Source: Incurvaria masculella
Taxonomy: Eukaryota > Arthropoda > Insecta > Lepidoptera > Incurvariidae
Reading direction: 5' to 3'
DNA: 64,000 nucleotides
Assembly (NCBI GenBank): GCA_946894095.1
Contig: OX335646.2
Coordinates: 16,548,077 to 16,612,076 of the forward strand
The notes under the pieces were generated by a model, which saw only the letters and a program-made list of their open reading frames with translations, did no database searches and was not told where the DNA came from. Shown here piece after piece: positions 23,895-34,900 of this stretch (the first letter of the stretch is position 1; each line of letters begins with the position of its first letter). Made by a program: the position numbers and the translations under genes.

Positions 23895-24055
23895 GTGGCA
23901 ATGAAAATTATCCGTGCTTTCCATTCAGTTCAATGTAGACGAGCAATATAAGGAAGGTCCTGGCATGGCATCTAATTCCCATGTGGTGTTTTGGGCTCGT
24001 ATGTGATGGTCAGTTTGTTCCTAGCCATCCTTGTCCAGGTAAAAAAAAATACATT
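23895..24055 (+). mobile_element. SINE-like family copy, headless
   Basis: GTGGCAATGAAAATTATCCG, TTCCATTCAGTTCAATGTAG, TCCTGGCATGGCATCTAATT and CTAGCCATCCTTGTCCAG precede an A-run, which is the family body and tail. Confidence 0.8.
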
Positions 24056-24085
24056 AAAAATTTTGCGCCTAAAAGTTAAAATGCT

Positions 24086-24260
24086 ACTTATGGGTAATAG
24101 TAAAGTCGACAGTAAATGGGTACATTCCCTGCCTGTTCCACGTTAAAAGATGGTAGAAAGGGTACGGAAGGACAGCGTTATTTAGCTCCGATGAGCCTAC
24201 TCCGTGGTAAAGACGATAGAGTACAGAGATAGAGACAAATAATTTGTCCGAATATTTTCC
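24086..24260 (-). pseudogene. LINE C-terminal relic, same family as 31.96 kb
   Basis: The minus frame reads YRLYHGVGSSELNNAVLPYP and a following TVDFTI. It aligns with RLYHGECSSELHNAVPPSPF and TVDIPKI near the C-terminus of the large LINE ORF. Both ends are missing. Confidence 0.7.
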
Positions 24261-25579
24261 TTGCTTCGTCGAAAACTTCAGAAAAACTAACAAAAAAAAC
24301 TGTGGACACACTAAATATACGTATTTCTAGATATTAAACGTCCCATGCCCGTGGGCAATTTTGAATGAAAACGACGCCGCCGTTGCCGATACCGCTTCCA
24401 TCGGTATCAGTTTCCTTCGATGCGTTGAAATCTTTTAAGTCTCGATGCTGCTCAGGACTTTTTACATTGCGAATTATAATATTTTATTAGTCCATCGAAA
24501 TTGAACTAGGAACGAATTAATTTATATCACGTACCCGAGTTGCGGCCAAAAACAATCGCATGGTCGTCACATATTATTTAACACATATTTAGAATAGTCA
24601 CAACTACGGAACAGAACGCCACATACCCATATTTTTTTGCAATGATGCAAAACATGTCTGTGTTATTTTAAAACTAAAGAACTTTACTTTTTTTGGATAA
24701 GGCTGGAGTGCAGAATCTCTGGTTAATACTATAGTTATGATTATTTTAGATAAGAAAGCAGAAAAAAATCGTTTATTGTAACAAAATACATGAAGCACAA
24801 GCTTTCTGCATACATAAAATGAATATAAACAAATGTATTGATCTATATTCTTTGTTCTTAAGGAGAAAAATAAGAACGGAAATGTTTTAATTTTAAATTT
24901 ATCATTAACCAAAGATTATGGACTCCACCCTAATAAGGGTGAATGAAAATATCGTGAGGAAATCAACTGTTACAGTTTCGCCATTCAATAAGTATGTGTA
25001 CCTTAAACATTAAAAACACGAGTTTGATTGATCAACTGCTTGGAACCCTATAACCAAAAACTCCATTCTTGGGAGCAGTAAATGGCACCTGTAATGATGT
25101 TTACTAACATTTAAAATATAAAATATCTTTAACTATGATATTATTAATAATTTAGTTTGAATAAAAAACAGTTTCGTTAAAATAGTACCTACCCAATCAC
25201 ACTGATGGTAGATCTTCCGGCACAATATTTTGCACAGTTTTGTTCACTTGAGCACTGATCTGTGTTTTTCAAGCCCTAACAATAAGTCACTTGTTAACTG
25301 CCTTCCAACAGAGCCAACAACTAATTGTCATTCATCAGTGTCTCTTCGCGTCCAACAAATTCCGAAGTGTCACGGTAGCTCGCGTCTATTGTTTTATCGT
25401 GGCCCACAACTATTTTGAATATCGAACAGGGTTTCCCGCGCTTTTCGTATCGCCGCCAACTCGTCGCGCAACCGCACTAGCAGACGAGCGCGCCCGCAGT
25501 GCTGGCCGATGATGGCGGAGCATCTCACACACACTCGCCCAGCGCTCACGGACGTGCTGACCGCAACAGACCACAGTTT

Positions 25580-25622
25580 GTCTGACTCTCCACGGCACGG
25601 ACTCCGCTGCAATCTATATAAT
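25580..25622 (-). promoter_or_regulatory. Candidate TATA plus initiator core promoter
   Basis: On the minus strand TATATAG (complement of about 25614-25620) lies about 30 nt upstream of GTCAGAC (25581-25586). A CG-rich region (25400-25570) follows, with a short 37-codon frame from an ATG. The spacing fits a TATA/initiator promoter, but no downstream gene was identified. Confidence 0.25.
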
Positions 25623-26533
25623 TATGAGTTGAGGCAGTTTATTCTTGTAACTTAATTGATTGCTTATCTGATCTATTCGCGGCTCAAAGATTTGATATAA
25701 ATGTTACCGTTGAGATGTGCGGAGTGAATAATAAATAGTTATTATTCGCTCGGCAGAAATAACTTCGTTAATACAATCATGTGAACCGGAATGAGCTGTG
25801 TGCAGCTATTACAAAAATATGCATGATAAGGAATTAAAATATTTATTCTTCGGGTAAAAAAGGATGAAATCATTTTGAACGTTAATTTAAGTATAACTTA
25901 AAGTCGAAGTGTTACTTATGTGAAAATATGACAATTGTGTTAAACATATTTTATACATGTATACGATTTTATATGGAATTCAAGAAGATTTTTTTGAAAT
26001 TCGAAAAACTCTTAATTTTTTACCAATGTTTCCTTTCATTTCATCAATATGGAAACCTCCCAAAGATTATGTTTTAATATCCCGAAAACTTCAGCAGGTA
26101 CTCTCAACTAAAGGATGTGCAACAAAAAGAAAAATGTATGGAGTCTCCACGGAATCGGTTCAGAATAAGATTAATTCAAATTTCCAGTGAAGACAAGCAA
26201 CAGAATTCGCGTATTCCATCGTACTACTAGAATTATACCAGGAAATGTAATTCAACTAAGTGGTTGGAAGATTGTTGGCTCCGGCACGCGTCGTGTCGGC
26301 GCAAAACGCCGAGAACCAAGGCTGAGACGATACATCGCCTCACAAAAAAAGTGAGTTCAAGTTGGCCCCATAAAGCAATTCACATTTTAAATGTCATTAA
26401 CATAAGTTTGAAATTTTGTAGCTGAGCACAAAATGTTATAAAATATGATGACCCTTTTAATAAGCGTTAATTGCAGTTCAAATACCAGTCAGCTTCTTTT
26501 CAGCTTCTGAATACATTCTGACTGTCTAACGTC

Positions 26534-26640
26534 CACCACCTCCAGCTACAAAAATCCCAAAGTTACCTTTCGGTTACACCATGTAGATAGGTAATGTAAC
26601 CGAACATTACTTATACGATTTCAGGTAACTGGAGGTGGTG
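26534..26640. mobile_element. 107-bp hairpin MITE, copy 1
   Basis: The ends CACCACCTCCAGCTAC and GTAACTGGAGGTGGTG are inverse, with CTTTCGGTTAC and GTAACCGAA inner arms. A second copy is at 27365-27471. Confidence 0.8.
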
Positions 26641-27179
26641 AAAACAGAGGCTAAGCAGTGGTGTAACCAGCAATTTTTTTATTGATTAAATGGAACGTGG
26701 ATTTGCTATGTCTGTCTCAGTGTAACAGCTTTAATTCTCTTAAAAAAACTAATTATAGAAAAGATTATTTGAGATTGGTTGGATTAATAGAACGCATACA
26801 TCAACACATGTATGTATATCTATATGTATGTATGTAAAATTAAGTAACAAATATAAATTTATGTCTAGATGAAATTTTTGAAACATAAAAAGTAGCGGTG
26901 GCAAAAGAGGACGCAGAGGAGATTTCATAAAAGATGTGGCCGCCTCCAAAGCCAATTTCGATTCTGATTCCAATTTGCGGTTAGTAAATATATTTCCAAA
27001 AAGTGGAATCCGGTTATAGAAAAACAATCCTATGTCGTTCAATGAATAGATTTTAGAGCATTTTCTGAAGTGATACACTAAATGTTTAAGATGATTTAAT
27101 AATTTATTTAAAAAATGTGTTTTGTTTAGAACCACTTTTTTTCTTTTATAAATAGAAACAATTTTCACAAAGCACCCGT

Positions 27180-27330
27180 AACACGAACTGGGTGGAAAAA
27201 ACGGACAATTTTCATTGTCGCCTCGACCATAGTTCTTCCAATGCGATGGTACCATCGCGAATGCGATGGTGCGAGTAAGTAAGGAAAGGGCCCTACAGTT
27301 TTACGCGAAATCCGAACCACGAACAACAAA
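27180..27330 (-). mobile_element. SINE-like family copy, truncated both ends
   Basis: It contains ACGGACAATTTTCATTGTCG, CAATGCGATGGTACCATCG, AGTAAGTAAGGAAAGGGCCC and TTTTACGCGAAATCCGAACC in family order. A short internal duplication of GAATGCGATGGT is present. Confidence 0.75.
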
Positions 27331-27364
27331 TCCATTGTCACCTCTTACGACTTACGCCCGGTTC

Positions 27365-27471
27365 CACCACCTCCAGTTACAAAAATCCCAAAGTTATCTT
27401 TCGGTTACATCATACAAAAATGCAATGTAACTGAAAGTTAACTATCGAATTTCAGGTAGCTGGAGGTGGTG
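27365..27471. mobile_element. 107-bp hairpin MITE, copy 2
   Basis: It has the same inverted ends as the copy at 26534 (CACCACCTCCAGTTAC and GTAGCTGGAGGTGGTG). The SINE-like copy at 27180 lies between the two. Confidence 0.8.
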
Positions 27472-28107
27472 AAATCAGGGGTTAGACGGGAAGAAATGCA
27501 GTGGGATAATTTTCACAAGCGCACAGCACGAAAAGTAAACAAATTATCTTAAAAACTCCATTTATTTTCCACATGTTCTTATCTGTTGAGCAAACTTTAT
27601 GTTAAAATCTAATTAATTTATACTTAAATACATAAATAGGTAATGAAATGCATTATTTTGGCACCAAATTAATTTTTTCTGCTAGTAAACTCTATTATTC
27701 TAGATAACCAATTCAAGGCCCGGAGTCAAAAGAACTTGTTCAGTGCTAAATTCTGTCGAATCTGGGGCCATCAATTAGTCACGATGACTAATTTTGATTA
27801 GTCAACTTATATAATTTTTTATACTTATTCCTTAGACAAACTACCGGAAACTAACTATTTAATAGTAGTCTTTTTTAAACCACCAAAATTAAAATCGTAT
27901 TCTCATAACTAAAAGCTCGCCTGCAAATAAGCCAGGCAAACTAGCAGCTTGATTTTTTACAGAGTATGTCTTCTGGTAAATCTTCAATATGAAAGACGAC
28001 CTTTGGCATACTTAATTATAATCTATGTGACATTATAATCGCACTTTGTGCAATACTCGACGATTTGATAAATATATATTAACACAGTCACTTCTTTTGT
28101 AATGGTA

Positions 28108-28955
28108 TTTGTTGGCTAGCGCTTCCACAGGAATCTCCAAGGCTCTGTATGTACATAGATATGAAATAACCGGAGATGATAGTAGTGGGGGGTGGTTGGT
28201 TGAATTTGGAGGAGGTGTTGGTGAACTCATGCTTGCGATTACGCTTGCAGTTGATGGCTAGCGCTTCCATTATAAACTGGAATGTGCACGGGTCAATACA
28301 GATGAGGCCGGACGGCAGGGGCGAGGGGTCCAGGCAGCAGGCCGCGCCGACCGCTACAGGAAGTAGTCCTCTTACTACTCTTGGTCGTAGTCGGGGATGA
28401 TTTGGTCGAACTTGGCGTAGTCGATGGCAGACTAACGGGCGTGTTGGAGGAACGTATGCTTCGGTAACTGCTTGTTGTTGGTGGCTAGCATGTCCATTAT
28501 AAACTAGAAGGTGCTCGGGCACACCCAGCTGAGGCCGGAGGGGAGGAGCGAGGGGTCCAGGCTGCGCGTGGCTCGGACCCATGGCCACTCCAGGAAGATT
28601 TCGTCGTAATTCTAATCATCGTCTGGGATAATCTGATCAAACTTGGCATAGTCGATGGCAGACATACGCGCGTACTTGTAGGTGGTGTTGATGAACGTAA
28701 GCTATGATTACTGCTTATAGTTTGTGGCTAGCGCGTCCATTATAAACTGGAAGGTACTCGGGCCCAAACAGATGAGGCCAGAGTCAGGACCGAGGGGTCT
28801 TGGCTGAGCCCAGCACCCCGCTGACCTCTCCAGGAAGTAGTCGTCGTAATTCCGGTCATAGTCGGAGATGATCTGGTCGATTTTGACGTTGTCAAAGGCA
28901 GATGGTTGAGACCAGACGCACGTACAATAGAGGTGTTGGTGAACTTATGCTGTGG
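28108..28955 (-). pseudogene. Decayed tandem copies of gene B last exon
   Basis: Downstream of the functional exon, the block complementary to GCGTCCATTATAAACTGGAA recurs at about 28733, 28490 and 28263, with a cut-off copy at about 28120. Spacings are about 248, 243, 227 and 142 bp. Each copy keeps patches such as GTCGTCGTAATTC and the CTCGGGC and AGGGGTCCAGGCTG regions, but stops interrupt the frame (for example at the FQF and YDRE positions of the second copy). They could be lost alternative terminal exons or a decayed tandem duplication. If transcription passes the exon-4 stop they would lie in the 3' UTR. Confidence 0.8.
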
Positions 28956-31900
28956 TTACTGTTTGTAATTGGTGTCTAGCGCATCCATTATGAACTGGAA
29001 GGTGCTCGGGCCCATCCAGCTGAGTCCGGAGGGCAGGAGCGAGGGGTCCAGGCTGCGCGCGCTACGGCCCGCGGACCGTTCCAGGAAGTAGTCGTCGTAC
29101 TCCCGGTCGTAGTCGGGGATGATTGGGTTAAACTTGGCGTAGTAGATGGCGGACAGGCAGGCGTACAGCAGCAGGGCGGCGGTGAAAAGCTGCAACAAGC
29201 AGAATAGTTGTTATCTATAGTTTATAGACAGCTATAAATTTTACCGAACGTCATGAACACCAAGCCTCATAGAGATAAATCTACTCATAAAAGTTGTAAT
29301 GAACGCTAAAGAAAATTGTTCGTGTTTTCTACCCAGTTCAATACAGCCGTTAAATATAATTAATATTCTGGCATGGCACTTAGTTCTTATGATGTCATGA
29401 GAGTAGTGTATTAGCTATCAATGTAGATATTACATCAACAATATTATAAAAACCCTCTTAATAATATCACCTACTTAATATTATTATTAATAATAAAGTC
29501 GAATAATTAAAGAGTAAAGTAAACATAATTGTGTTTATCAACTAATAAAAAACAATGCCGCCGACTTAAACTAACATTTTAATATCTAAAATCTTTGTTT
29601 CTTAATATTCCCTGAATTAGAATCAATTTGTGGTTGACGATTCGTTAATAAATCACAGATAAAGCGATAAATTTTAGATACGTAAGAGGTCGAGCCATCA
29701 CAGAGTTCCTCTTAATGATGAACTCGATTACAATATCTTCGCGATAACAATTTGATTCTTTCCACAATCTGGCGCCTTGGTACTTCAATCAGCAATTAAG
29801 ATGTTAGGGATTCGATTTAATGGCGTCCACACAAGTGAAAATACGAAATCGGTGCCGAGAAAAATCGAAGCGAGCAAATAATTACTAGTGCCATAATTTA
29901 GCCGCACGACCACTTCTTCATTTTGAGATGGAGCGAGGGAATATTTTATGGTCGACGATATTTAGTGCGCCACGAATTATGTTTTACGCCACGCACGTGC
30001 AATAATTTTCCTTGACAAGTGAGTCCCGAGTCCTGTGGGCCGAGTGCCTCGTAAAGTTTTACGGCATTCTCGGCGGAGAAAGGGGCCAGCGGGGTCGGTA
30101 AGGGGACGGAGGGCGGCGGGGACGCAAGGTTCAGGGACGCGTGTTGTGACGCAAATTGCAATCTTAACTCTGCATTCCTCTTAGGGAATTGGGAGGGGCA
30201 CTTGGAGAGAACCGACACTCTGCATTGGTGGTTAAAACGGTTATTTCATAGGCTCCGAATGTAAGCACAGCGCGTTATGCTAGGTCTAAGGGTTGTTTAG
30301 ATGTTACGTAATGAACTATTCTTGCCAGTCCGTGGCGACGTCACACTAGTAGCTAAGTCAATCCCAATATTTGGACCAACTTGACTCACCTTATAGTAGC
30401 ACCCTACTAGTCCGCCAAAGACTGTCATCATTTGAGTGCGTTAGTCCGACTTCGTCGATAGTGTAGCTTTTAAGAATCTCCTTACATTTTGGACAAAATG
30501 GAAGTAACTTTAATAAAAGCTTAAATGTTAGTACTTAGTATGAAAGATGGACAAAAAGGTCCATAGAATGGTACCCACGATACGAAAAAAGGAGCGTACG
30601 ACAGAAGAAGAGATGGGACGACAACATAGCTAAAACTTCTTGCAGAATATGCACAAGAAAGGCGAAGGAGATGGGAAGAAATCGGGGAGGCCTTCACCCT
30701 GCAATGCTGTAGATTATACTAATATTACGATTTCAGTTTTAAGAGGAAGAGGAGAATACCTTTACACAGCTTTCTATACACTAAGCCTGGTTTTCACCAA
30801 GTGCTGATTTGTTTTATTCGAAACTCAAAGGGCATTTGTTACTAAAGTGGTGATTATCTCGTACTAGTATTGATTGCAAGCAGCTAAGAAAAGCTCTTAA
30901 CATGTTGCGATTAAGCTAATCAGCAATAGGTGAAAAAGGCCCTAATACTCTTAAAATAATCCTAATGTCACGATAAACATCTATGCTCATAAAGTAAACG
31001 GCTTTATTATTATTATTAAATACTAGTTCGTTTAGACTGTTGGCCACTGTACTTAGGTTGGTCCATATTATTCAATAACTCATACTGAAATCCGCTGACC
31101 TAAAACACTTTTTCGCTTAACTATCTCTCTATAGTTTTTCCAACGAGTACTCTACATTCCCTGTAGCGTCCGTGACGTTAAAACGTGCTTGAAGGCGTTA
31201 AATGACGTAAACACGCATGTTTCATTCAATCTTCACATCTTAAGGACTCCAAATTATAATCATAAATCCCATCAGCACCAGTTCCCCGAAATTCATCGCT
31301 GTACCAGAGATTATGAGGGAAGGAGCTGCGCTATCGTGCGCACGCGCAGCGAATACTAACTAGAAAATCAGGATGACCGCAGTAGGTAGATCAGCAATAT
31401 GATCAAGCTCGTCTTAAACAAAACACAGAAACAATCTTCCTCAGGGCTGTTTTTCTGTTGCAGAAACTTAAGGAATAAAGCAAATAATGTTTTTCGTTAA
31501 TTAATTAATGAAATTTGTTTAATGGATTAAGAATAGGAGTTTTTTTTTTGATGAAAACTTTTCAAATAATTAGTTTATGGAATTTTTTTTTCATTTGGAT
31601 TTTTTCCTACAAATTTGCATTTAATTTTATGATATACTATGTTTACTATTTAACTAGGCATTTAAAAATATCGGATATTAACATTTAATTGGTACAATGG
31701 GGCCATTATTCTTTATTATTTATTCTAGGTCCCGCATACAATAGCCGTATTTTTGATCGCGTCAAATAAGATGCATTTTTTTTGAGTTCCTAGGATCAAA
31801 TACCCAAGAATTTAATATTCCTAGCGTAATATCATCCACGCGTTCGTAAGAAAAACAGACATACGAACAAGGCAAACTATAACGAGCGGCTCGTAGCATA

Positions 31901-34900
31901 GTGGCGCGGGAACTTGCCTAGCATACCAGGGGTCTAGGTTCAAACCCTCGCCCCGTTCATTTTTTTTTTTTTTTTATGTTAAGCGCGGCATATGGCGTAC
32001 GCCAGGACCTAAAGGTGCCCGACGACGCCCATGGGTTTTCGAACATTCAGGGGGGCTGCGAAAACCATGCCGGCCGGCCAGGTGCTTCTTCACACCACGT
32101 TTGAAGGACCCCAGGTCGTAATTTGGGGGAAATACCTCGGAAGGGAGTTCATTCCATTGTTTACCGACCCTATAGATAAAGGATCTAGAGGATCGGTGAG
32201 TTCTTATTTTTGGAATGTCGACTGTGAATTTGTGCATTTTCTCCCTGTTCCGCGTTGACCGAAGGTAGAAAGGGGACGGAGGAACAGCGTTATGCAGCTC
32301 CGACGAGCATTCTCCATGGTAAAGACGATAGAAGACAGAGAGAGACCCTACATCCCTTCTGAGTTGAAGGGTCTCCAAATTTAGGGATACCTCGGGGTCG
32401 GCAACGAGACGCACGGCCCGACGCTGTATCGAGTCCAGGGAGCCAAGCAGGTGCTTAGCTGAGCCGTCCCACAAGTGCGAACAGTACTCCACGCAGGACC
32501 TTATCTGCGCCTTGTAAAGAAGCAGTTTTTGGTCAGGCGTGAAGTACTGACGCACCCTGTTGAGGACTCCCAGCTTTTTTGAGGCGAGCTTGGCTTTATC
32601 CTCGATATGGCGTCCGAAATTAACGTCATGCGTCAGGTCAACACCAAGGATCCCTATGTGGTCGTCAATATGTAGAGTTGCTCCCTGGAAGGTCGGAGCC
32701 GCACTGAACGGAGCTCGCTTCGCACTGAACACGCACGCCTGCGTCTTGCTCGCGTTAAACTCGACGAGGTTCTGGAGACCCCACCCGGAAACTTTTTCCA
32801 GGGTCTCTTCGAGTCTAGCAACGAGGCGCCGTCTATCGTCATCCACTTCAGCCCGGCTTGCGGTCTGGTGACTGGTGTACCTGGCTAGCACCGTGCTGTC
32901 ATCTGCGTAGCAATCAATGTCGCCCAAATTGAGCAGGTCATTGATGTGCAGCAGAAAAAGGGTTGGGGACAACACAGAGCCCTGCGGCACGCCGGCATTC
33001 ACAGACATGGCTTTGGAGCAGCAACCGTCAACCAAGACTTTTATGCTGCGGCCATGCAGGAAGTCGGCGATCCAGTCACACAGCTCGGGTGGAAGGCCGT
33101 AAGAGGGCAGCTTGGAAAGCAGTGCCTTATGCCAGACCCGGTCAAATGCTTTAGCGATATCCAGGCCGATAGCCATACCTTCGCCATGATTTTCGAGCGC
33201 ATCGCCCATCTCATGTGAGACGTATACTAGGAGATCCCCAGCAGATCGATTCGGACGGAAGCCGTATTGATGATCGCTGAGAAGTTCATTGCTCTCTAGA
33301 TACTTCATCAACTGAGAGTTAATGATGCGCTCCATCACTTTGCAGAGAAGAGAGGTGATGGCTATGGGTCGGTAGTTGGCCGGGTCCGATCGATCACCCT
33401 TTTTAGGCACGGGCTGAACGTTGGCCGATTTCCAAGCTGCAGGCACACAACCAGTGGAGTACGATAGGCGGTAAAGGCGGGTTAAGACAGGAGCTAGTTC
33501 GGGAGCACAATTCCTTAACACGAGCGCAGGAATACCATCAGGGCCACTCGCCTTCCTGGAGTCTAGGGCGAAGAGCTCACGCCGCACAGCTCCCTGACGG
33601 AACTGTATGCTCGGCATAGACACTTCGCACCCGGGGATAGAAGGCGGAGTGGAGCCGCCATCATCCAGGCGTGAGTTCGCCGCAAAGAGGCCCACGAGAA
33701 GGTCGGCCTTCTCTCTGGCGGAAAAAGCGAGTGATCCATCAGGCTGCTGCAATGGTGGAAGTGAGGAGCGGCAGAAATTTGCTTCGACAGATTTGGCGAG
33801 GGACCAGAATTGACGGCTCCCAGTCGGGTGGCTGATCAACTTCTCGCCAATTCTGCTGATATGCTCGAACTTCGCTCTGGCAATTATTCTCTTACTAGAT
33901 CTGGAGGCTACGTTAAGGGCCTGTTTCAGCGTCTTCAGGTTTGGGTCACGTCGTGTTCGCGCACGAAACCATGCACGGTGGGCCGCGTTCTTAGTTGAAC
34001 AGGCGACCGCGCACTCCGCGTTGAACCATGGCTGGCATTTAGCACCGAGGGATTTGGTAGAGCTAGGAATAAATAATTCCATAGCTCCCTGAATCACCTC
34101 GGAAACGGCATTAGCACAGCTCGACGGATCCATAGCGCTGAAACAGAGCTGCCTCCAAGGGAAGGAGGAGAAGTGTTCTCTCATTCCGTCCCAATCTGCT
34201 GACTCGTAGTGCCACACCAGACGCGTGCAAGACGCACGTGTCTCAGACTGGGTGTGTGGCACAGTTGACCTTACCAGGCAGTGGTCAGATGACCCCAAGG
34301 GAGCAAGCACCGATACCTTGTACCCGGCGGGTTTGGTGGTCAGCAGAAGATCCAGTAAGGAGGACGCATCACCTGCTCGATCTGGGATACGCGTATGTTG
34401 CGTCACCAGTTGAGTCAGGTTGTGCGCCAGAGCAAAGTTACGCACAGCCCTACCAGCAAAGTCAGTCTTTTCGGAGCCTAGCCACGACGCATGGTGTGCG
34501 TTAAAGTCTCCCAGGAAGACCAACTCCGCTGAGGGGAACCTCGCCTGTGCATCGTCTGCCGCTTTGCTCAGGTACTCCATAAGTCGAGTAACCTCCTTGT
34601 CTCCGTTATGCGGTCTGTACAGGCACGCATACAGCCGCGTGTCCGTCCCCATGTCAACGTGGACCCAAAGCACGGAGTGTTCGGGGTCCTCAAGGCAGTG
34701 CAGACGGCGACAACAAATATCAGACCTGACGAACAAACATACCCCGGCTTTCGGACGGAAGGATTCTTCCAGAGTGTAGCCGGGATAGTGCAAATACGAT
34801 GTGTCGGCAGGTCGTGATATTTGTGTCTCCGTGAGGAAAAGCATGGCCGGCTTACTCTGCTCCAGGTGCAGGTGCACGGCATTCAGATTAGTGTGCAGCC

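Noticed and set aside
26749..27255. 168-codon minus frame
   Set aside because: It begins inside a SINE-like copy, is AT-driven and low in complexity, and has no domain or splice support.
31880..31957. Functional tRNA-Ala gene
   Set aside because: Acceptor and anticodon stems contain several mismatches and no pol III terminator context independent of the LINE A-tail is present.
34220..34880. Several plus frames of 60-119 codons
   Set aside because: All lie antisense within the LINE reverse-transcriptase frame.
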